Below are positions 56,743-64,000 of a stretch of DNA of 64,000 nucleotides, one piece after another. Source of the DNA: Hypomesus transpacificus (Eukaryota; Chordata; Actinopteri; Osmeriformes; Osmeridae); assembly GCF_021917145.1 (NCBI RefSeq), contig NC_061067.1, positions 3,498,504 through 3,562,503 on the forward strand, read 5' to 3'. A program made the translations under genes and the position numbers. The notes beneath the pieces are model-generated. The model was given only the letters and a program-made list of their open reading frames with translations. It made no database searches and had not been told where the DNA came from. How positions within the stretch are numbered: position 1 is the first letter of the stretch; the number at the start of each line of letters is the position of its first letter.

Positions 56743-59700
56743 ATGGCGGAAGCAGAGAGTGCTGGGCATCAACAACCGCTGAAAGTCTACCTTAGGATAA
56801 GGCCTTTCTCTAAGGATGAGATCTCTGACAATGAGGACCAGGTACACTACAATAGATTCTACTATACTTTAGTCATAGTATTCTCATTTTATCCCTATAT
56901 TGGATTATTATTGGATTATTTAGTGCAGTCTTTGTTATTATGGGGCTGTTGAGTACCTGATGGGTACATTTGTGATTTCAAGGTTGCTTACATTTTTGTT
57001 GGCTGATGGCATGTATTGGCCTAGTTGAAAATGCTATCACGTGTACACTTAATTTACCCATAGAAGCTTGGATTAACATGCATGTCATAAAAATTTTGTC
57101 TCCAGGGTTGTGTGGTGCTTGAGAATGATCAGACTGTCTCCCTGCATGCTCCTAAGGGCTCTTCCACTATGAAGAACAGTGATAAAGGCATTGGCCAGGC
57201 CATTCACAAATTCACTTTCTCTCAGGTGGGAACCAAATATATGTATGTAATGTAAAACAATGTGCTGGGAAGTTGCGTTTGACCGCCCACCACACTTTAA
57301 TGTTAGTAGTAATAAAGCTACGGCTAACAATATGTCCCTAGCATGTGCCTCAATGTATAGATGCATCATGTATAGATGCATCATGTATAGATGCATCATG
57401 TATAGATGCCTCATGTATAGATGCATCATGTATAGATGCCTCATGTATAGATGCATCATGTATAGATGCATCATGTATAGATGCCTCATGTATAGATGCA
57501 TCATGTATAGATGCATCATGTATAGATGCCTCATGTATAGATGCATCATGTATAGATGCATCATGTATAGATGCATCATGTATAGATGCATCATGTATAG
57601 ATGCCTCATGTATAGATGCCTCATGTATAGATGCCTCATGTATAGATGCCTCATGTATAGATGCCTCATGTATAGATGCCTCATGTATAGATGCATACAC
57701 ACACATACATTGGCAATGCATGTTTTGTAGACACTGACAGGAAAGTTACCCGAAATTCAGGCTGCCAATTTGAACATTTTAATCAATGTGGGACACTACC
57801 TCAAAGGATCAAGATATATCAGATAACCTTTTTATAAAACTCCTTTTAGATATTTGGGCCCGAGTCGAAACAAACTGAAATCTTTGAAGGTACCATTAAA
57901 GACCAAGTGTACCACTATCTGGAGGGCAAGAATGCCTTAATCTTTAGCTATGGTGTGACCAATGCTGGCAAAACCCACACAATACAAGGTAAGTTGGAAC
58001 ATTTCATAATAGTCTATGATGAGCAATTCTATATGCAAAATGTTTTCTTGTTTTAGGAACACAGATCGACCCTGGAATTCTGCCTCAGTCACTCAATGTC
58101 ATCTTCCAACATATTCTCGGGAGACAGTATGAGGACCTGGATTTGAAACCATATCTCAACAACGATGTCCAACATTTATGTCCGGACCAGGTCAAACAAG
58201 AGATTAACGATAAAGCAGCCATATTTGCACTTCTTAAAGAGGTGAGGTGTCTTTATGCTGATTGTGATATCTAGTGTAGCTCACTTTGAAATGCAAAGTT
58301 CTGCTCAATTGGGTGCATCAGTGAATTGTCTGCCCTCTCATGTGAGCCTAGATCTAAACTATGATGGTGGAGCCAGTCTGGTCATGAACCATTTAGTCAT
58401 TTTACAACACAAACCCTTGCTAAGATAGACTAATGTTTTTTACCACGATGACTTGACTGAATTGGTAAAATACTTTTTTGTTTTTGTTTTTAACAATTAA
58501 ACATTTCCACCTTTTTTTTGGTCCAACTTAATTCTGACTCTCTCCACATCCGAACAGGACAGTGAGTCTGTGAGAGTCAGGGCAGGTTCATCAGACAGCC
58601 TTACTTACTCCACCACAAGCCTGGACTCCTCTTCAGGGGGGAACAATCACACAGGTACTGGATATAACATCCACACTTAACTGCTCACTCAAATCACTTT
58701 TTTACAATATGCCTCATGAAAATAATATTGTTACTATGGTTTTAATCTTTTCCTTAAGCTGACTTGGCAAATACATCTGAGAGGGATGGCTGCCAGTTTG
58801 CCCTGTGGGTGGCATTCTATGAGATCTACAACGAGAATATTTTTGACCTGGTCCAGCCTACCTCTTCCAGGAACAAGAAGCGTACTTCTTTGCGAGTGTG
58901 TGAAGACAGTGTTGGGAACTCTTACGTTAGAGGTGGGGAATTATCCCTGTGTTTCTGCTGAAAAATTATAAAAAACAGGGAATTTTTCATCCATTTTCGT
59001 TACAGTACATCATTACTCAAAAATGTATTACATTTCCCTCAAGTTGCATACAATATCCCATGATTCAGCAGGAAATGCAGAATAATCTCAGTTCACATTT
59101 CAGATTTAAAGTGGATTAATGTCCAGAATTCAGAGGAGGCACGCAAGATTCTCAGAGTTGGAAATAAAAACCGATCTGCTGCTTCCACCAAAATAAACCA
59201 GTCTTCAAGCAGAAGGTAGACTTAAATAAGTGAATACTATTTTTTACAGCAAAAAATGTTCTGTTGCTGAGAATTGAAAAACAACTTTCTGTTAAAGCCA
59301 CAGCATATTTACGATGAAGTTGCTCAAGATGTATGGCACTGAGGTTCAGACGGTTTCAGAGTGAGTTTGGTTACAGTTCACATGCAAACATTTCTTGTAG
59401 AGTTTTTTTTTTTTATAATGACAATTTACCAAGCATTCAACCTCCCCAGACTCTCTCTTTGTGACCTGGCTGGCTCTGAAAGATGCAATAAAACCAAGAC
59501 GTTTGGGGAGAGGCTGAAAGAGGCAGGAAACATCAACACGTCCTTGCTTATCCTTGGCAAATGCATTGCAGCCATGCAGAACAGACAAAGTGACAGGTAG
59601 CATATTTGACCCAATCACAGCAGCAATATCATGTGACGCTAGCTTATTAGTTTGATTTTTAAGTGTGTGTGTATATATGTATATGTATAAAAATATATAT

Positions 59701-62173
59701 ATATATATGTTTATGCAATTCCATTTCATCCTCTTGACAGAGTAAAGACCAGCTACATTCCATTCAGAGAGAGTAAACTAACAAGGCTCTTTCAGTCTTT
59801 TTTGTGTGGGAAGGGAAAAACGTCTATGATTGTCAACATAAACCAGTGTGCATCTACCTATGATGAAACTCTCCACGTCATGAAGTTCTCTGCTGTTGCT
59901 AAACAGGTTAGTTCTGCCTAGCTGGTACCCTCTGAGGCAGACACTTTGCTGTGTGACACATCACAATTGCTTGTGTATTTCACATTGCGTTCTGTGAGCA
60001 CAATTGTCACCGTTGGCTTGTCAAAAGATGCAGAAGCACGGACATGAACAAAAGAAACCTGCCTTTACTAAAACGTAACTATTAATGCATTGTACTTTAC
60101 TTTGAATGCCCTCTAGGTGGTGCAGGTTATTCCAACCAAATCCCTGGAATCTTTAGCCCCAAGACTGGTTGGATGGGATGGCAAGCTTCTACTGAAGAAT
60201 GGGGTCATCGATAACCAAGCTCTGGAGAGCTACCTGTCTGAGGATGAGCTGCTGGATGAAGAGGAGGAGGCAGATGTGTCCATTTTGCCCCAGGAGGTAC
60301 AACCACAGCTTGTCACCACACTTCTCACTGAGGCCTCCAATGAAATGCATTCTTCCATCCTTTTGTCAGTTTTTTTTTTTTAAATAATTATCGAAAGCTT
60401 GCTGTGACCAATCCAGTTGGGTTTGTGATGACCTGAAAATAGGTATTTTTAAATTTTTGAAAAATGTTTTTAGTTAAGTTTTCCAATCCTTTTAAAAATG
60501 TTTCATGTAAAATGTGTCCACATACTGGGTAAAAAGTTTTTTTTGTGTACTCCACACACCAGGAGCTATTGAATGTGATTGAGAACCTCAAGACGAAACT
60601 TTTGGCTGAGCGGAAAAAAAACCTGATCCAGGAGATTGAAATTCGCAATGAGATGGGAGATGCTATGTTGCAGCAACTCATGGAGAGTGAAGAACTTCAA
60701 AAGTAAGGGGTGAAAACATCACACAATGGGGGGGGGGGGTGTTGTTTTAGAAGAGCCACAGAAAAGTCACAACACGGTTAAATTGATTCTTTGGACACCC
60801 TCCTTAGCTGGAAGGTTGTAAGATGTCTATGTTCTAAATGTGAACCCATATAGGAACTGGTATCTGTGAGGGTGTAATTGTTCAGTCGTCAGATGGCAGA
60901 GATGAAGGAGAGCTACCAGGAGAAGATGGAAAACACGTTTGAGATGTACAAGGATGCCCTTAAGGAGCATGCATACCAGTGTGCTCTTGCTCGTGTGGAA
61001 GATGACTATGTCCCATTGGCTGTATTCTTTGCTGAACAGGATAAAGTAGAGGTACTGTACGCTCGCTATGGTTAAACGGCTACTGTAGACTACTGACATG
61101 GCCTGTAAACATACATTCAGCAAGTTGTCAACATTTTCTCTTAATGCTGAATGCGGTGTCAAAGATGTGTTCAAGTAAAACATTTTGTGAAGGAGCTGAA
61201 TCACAAGATGGCTGAGATGGAGAACAAGTTGGCAGCAACCAGAATGGTGCCATCCTGTGTTTCAACACAAGACAACTCCTGCCAGACACCGGACCCCTCA
61301 CAACTAGATGTTCAAATGGGTGAGCTCACCATCAAGCATTTCAGTAGTACTACAGAAAGGTGCCTCACAGTTGAGAGCCGTTAACATTTAAAATGATACT
61401 CCAATCTAATGAATTCACTTTCACAGATTCAGAGAGATACAAAGTTCTTTGTGAAGAAAAAAGTTCCATAGAGAAACTCTGTGAAGAGAAAGAACAAGTA
61501 AGTATTGGTAATGTACTTGGCCATATGACAGAGTAATAAACATAAGTCTCCTCGGTGGTTATTACATTCATATTTAGCCATCTGTATTTGAGCCTTTGCA
61601 ATCACTCATGATTAATTTTGTATGTCTGTTTCCAAGTTAATTTCAGTTATACAAAAGAGGTTGATGGAATTGAATGAAACATTTGAAGAGGCAATAGCAA
61701 ATTCGTCAGCTCTACAGAAAAAGCTGGAGGAGCAGGTATTAACACACTGTTTATATTGACTGAAAGTGGTTATCAATAATAATTATTCTTATTTTAACTT
61801 AGAAGGTATTTTCCAAAAGTGTCAAATTTTGGATGAGTGAGACTAGTTCAATTTCAGTTGTGAAGTGGTGGATAGGATGTGACTTTTCAGAAAATTGGTT
61901 CATTTGCCCAAACGCATTTTAGAAACCCGTTATGTCCCCCTTTAGGATCACCATCTAGACGGGATACGGAGAGAGAATATGGAGAAGGATGAGGAAGTTG
62001 CCTTTTTAAAAGCGGAGCTGGCCAAGCCGAGCAAGAAATCTCCCATCCGAACCAAACGGGGACTGCTTGCCAACATTAAGGACGCCGTGACGTCACCACG
62101 GAAGAGCACCGTCTGTAAGACGCTGAGGAAATCCTCCAAGACCACTTCCTTGCTGAAGAAACCCTCCCAGTAG
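56743..62173 (+). CDS. kif20a-like: kinesin-6 family protein, KIF20A-like
   Basis: About 17 coding exons: 56743-56841, 57106-57225, 57850-57988, 58057-58241, 58558-58654, 58759-58932, 59104-59215, 59298-59360, 59450-59596, 59741-59906, 60117-60296, 60563-60702, 60886-61051, about 61160-61319, 61427-61497, 61637-61735 and 61946-62173; roughly 780 residues (human KIF20A 890). The motor (about 13-434) starts [14 protein letters not shown]. It carries P-loop GVTNAGKT (108-115), switch I NQSSSRSH (about 303-310), switch II DLAGSE (335-340) and a long kinesin-6 insertion after the P-loop half. An acidic linker, coiled coil (about 495-700) and basic C-terminus ([18 protein letters not shown]) follow. 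Kinesin-6 motors act at the central spindle in cytokinesis. Short length favours KIF20A over KIF20B, but several positions are KIF20B-like; it may be a separate fish paralogue. The exon 13-14 junction is unresolved. Confidence 0.85.
57354..57694. repeat. 15-bp minisatellite in kinesin intron 2
   Basis: About 22 tandem copies of ATGCATCATGTATAG and its variant ATGCCTCATGTATAG, almost free of other changes. From 57361 the fifth base runs A A A C A C A A C A A C A A A A C C C C C C. Because 15 is a multiple of three and the unit lacks a stop in several frames, open frames of 120-205 codons appear on both strands; none is a gene. Confidence 0.97.
59662..59710. repeat. TG/TA-rich microsatellite in kinesin intron
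   Basis: Alternating TG and TA dinucleotides, with a pure AT core near 59692-59709. Confidence 0.85.
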
Positions 62174-62239
62174 AATTTATCTTTTTAAATGTTAATGTTT
62201 CTGATGTGAATGTTTTTTTGAACTTGGAACTGAAATAAA
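62174..62239 (+). terminator. kinesin gene 3' UTR and poly(A) signal
   Basis: AATAAA at 62234-62239, about 60 bp after the TAG stop at 62171-62173, followed by T/GT-rich sequence. A short 3' UTR is likely. Confidence 0.6.
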
Positions 62240-63286
62240 ATTTAATCATTTGTGATAATTTTCTGTCTCTCAAACTAAAGCAGACCTTGTGGTACAAATG
62301 CCAGTTAAGGATACCAAATGTGTGCATGGGGTGTAAACATGTGGAATCTAGGAGTGAACCCTAAACTGTGGACCAATGGCTGATCTGTTTCACCTTTTTT
62401 AAACGGGTTAGGTGGGCCATTCTGTGCTTGCAATATAACTTGTTTTCACTGTGAATTTCACAAGAACATCAAAGGATAATAATTTAAAATGTCTAGCAAA
62501 ACTGTGTGCCTGACGGTCAATGCATGGTCAATGGACTGTAAACCTTAAATGAACCTCAAGTTAGCCTGAGGACAATGCTCTCAAAAGATGGCACAAAGGC
62601 TATTGTGCGAGTCCATTAGTTTACTGAGGGATGTCACAAGTAGTCTTACTGTACATTACCATGCTTCAGTTAATAACATGTTCATATATTTGAAATATAA
62701 CAACCTCTACACTGCAAAAGGAAATACAATAGTCCTTTTATCTGGTTGCATTCAGTCAGCCAGATCTCTTTTGATAGTATAAATTGTAAGGACACAAAAC
62801 CAGCTTTTTCTCCAACATTCACCATCGGCATTCAACATTCACTGAAAGGGATGTTGGTGATGGTAAGGCTACCAGTTCTTGCACAGTAGCGTGTGCAATG
62901 CCTAAGGGTCATGGATAATGTGATTAGCAGTTGGGGCAAGCCTGCATCACTGCAAAGGGGTCAATCGCTAGATTATCACTCATACTTAGGACTTAGCTCT
63001 AGTATCCCATGCACTCTTTTTTATCACCTTCAAATCTTTTATACACCCATATTTTTTGTGGGAATAATTACGAAAGGATTTTATTAGAAAACATTCATGT
63101 GTGCCATCTTTGAGTTTACAAGTGTTTGGAGAGAAGTTATGCAGTAGAACTTGTAGTGTACAAATAGTAGACGAGCAATGGGCTTTTCCCTGTCCTGACC
63201 ACGGAGCAACAACTGAGGGGTCCAGCTTGGTAGTGAGAAGAAAACTGGTGGTTTGAAGAGCAGGTGGGCTTTGCTTTCCCCTGCAG
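62240..63286. other. intergenic sequence after the kinesin gene
   Basis: No gene recognised; short random open frames only. Confidence 0.5.
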
Positions 63287-63407
63287 TGACGGAGCTTGTC
63301 AATCAGCCCAAATGCCTCTTTTAAACAACAAAGTGGGTGACGATGGCACTGCCAGAACACCACATACCTTGGAAGAAGGGAAGGCTCTTGTTGAGTCATT
63401 GATTAAG
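63287..63407 (+). CDS. possible single exon of a gene continuing beyond the window
   Basis: A strong acceptor (GCTTTCCCCTGCAG before 63287) and a strong donor (AAG|GTAAGA after 63407) frame 121 bp. An ATG at 63312 opens 32 codons (MPLLNNKVGDDGT ... GKALVESLIK) ending in phase 0. The frame is also open upstream to the acceptor, so it could be an internal exon. I do not recognise the protein and find no second exon before the window ends. Confidence 0.35.
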
Positions 63408-64000
63408 GTAAGACACTCTCAGATTCTTATTAAACCACATACTGTAGACAACATTGCTAATAATAATTTTTACTACCATTTCACAACATCCGTATGTCTC
63501 ACTGTCATGTGTAACAGTGGTATTACTTGTACATCTGACTTGGGAGATTTGACATATGTAAATGGGGAAATGGGACCAAGTATCTTCACAAAATGTGTTA
63601 TGATGGTGAGAACATGGTGCAGGTGTACATAGCCATGTTGCAGATATATATAATTTACATTTTGATATCTCAATATTGTTGTAGATATATGTAACTTATG
63701 TTAATGTAAGTATTTAAAAGGTTGTGCACGTTTATACTAGCGGTGTAATAACAGAACGTTTTTTCTGTTACACATTTCAAAGCAGACACAAAACACTTAC
63801 ATATCCCCGTGGGTAAAAAAAGCACTCGCAAAAGAATTGACCTGATTCATTGCATCAGGTCCAGTATCCACTAGCTGCTTTGTATGAGCTTGTTAGCTGG
63901 TAGAGTGGCGGTCATCTTTCTCACTTCTTTAGTTGTTGATTTAAAGGGTATCTTCAGGTTAGGGTATAGTCCTAATTTAACCAATTAGAATTATTCTTAA
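63408..64000. other. non-coding to window end
   Basis: AT-rich; no exon-like block recognised. If the preceding exon is real, this is its intron. Confidence 0.4.

Noticed and set aside
57354-57694. Regularly spaced short repeats resembling a CRISPR array
   Set aside because: There are no unique spacers; units are directly tandem, in a vertebrate intron.
57085-57737. Long repetitive open frames (120-205 codons) on both strands of kinesin intron 2
   Set aside because: They are translations of a 15-bp minisatellite whose unit length is a multiple of three; there is no start context, codon bias or homology.

Overview
The window looks like a chromosomal piece of a ray-finned (teleost) fish. The coding genes are intron-containing vertebrate genes with GT-AG junctions. 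The interspersed repeats are typical teleost ones: a tRNA-headed V-SINE-type element, an L2-type LINE 3' end and decayed Tc1/mariner copies. Long CA/GT, GA and poly-G/poly-C tracts are common. The species cannot be fixed from the sequence alone.

Layout. Bases 1 to about 29,900 are a gene-poor stretch where I find no supportable protein gene; it holds microsatellites, GA-rich tracts, a SINE, a Tc1 remnant, a possible hAT-type transposon end, an L2 LINE 3' fragment and several non-coding blocks that could be regulatory. A gene cluster follows: cbln2 (minus, 31323-29942, 3 exons), mos (minus, 35952-34882, single exon), plag1 (minus, 43754-42108, 2 coding exons), chchd7 (plus, 47007-48001, 3 coding exons), sdr16c5 (minus, 51619-49465, 6 exons), rps20 (plus, 53797-55097, 4 exons, with a U54-type box C/D snoRNA in intron 2) and a KIF20-family kinesin-6 gene (plus, 56743-62173, about 17 coding exons). 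A single exon-like block at 63287-63407 may open the next gene.

Gene context. mos, plag1, chchd7, sdr16c5 and rps20 form a conserved vertebrate neighbourhood (human 8q12). Here cbln2 (human 18q22) lies on one side and a KIF20-like kinesin on the other, so the block has been rearranged relative to mammals. The genes serve unrelated roles: synaptic organiser, oocyte MAPK kinase kinase, zinc-finger transcription factor, mitochondrial CX9C protein, retinol/steroid-type dehydrogenase, ribosomal protein and mitotic kinesin. plag1/chchd7 and sdr16c5/rps20 are each arranged head to head.

I did not find an undescribed multi-gene system. The items most worth a second look are the intronic snoRNA, a 15-bp codon-periodic minisatellite in a kinesin intron, the KIF20-like paralogue itself, a cytoplasmic-polyadenylation-like motif just after the mos stop codon, and an unrecognised protein-like stretch between cbln2 and mos.
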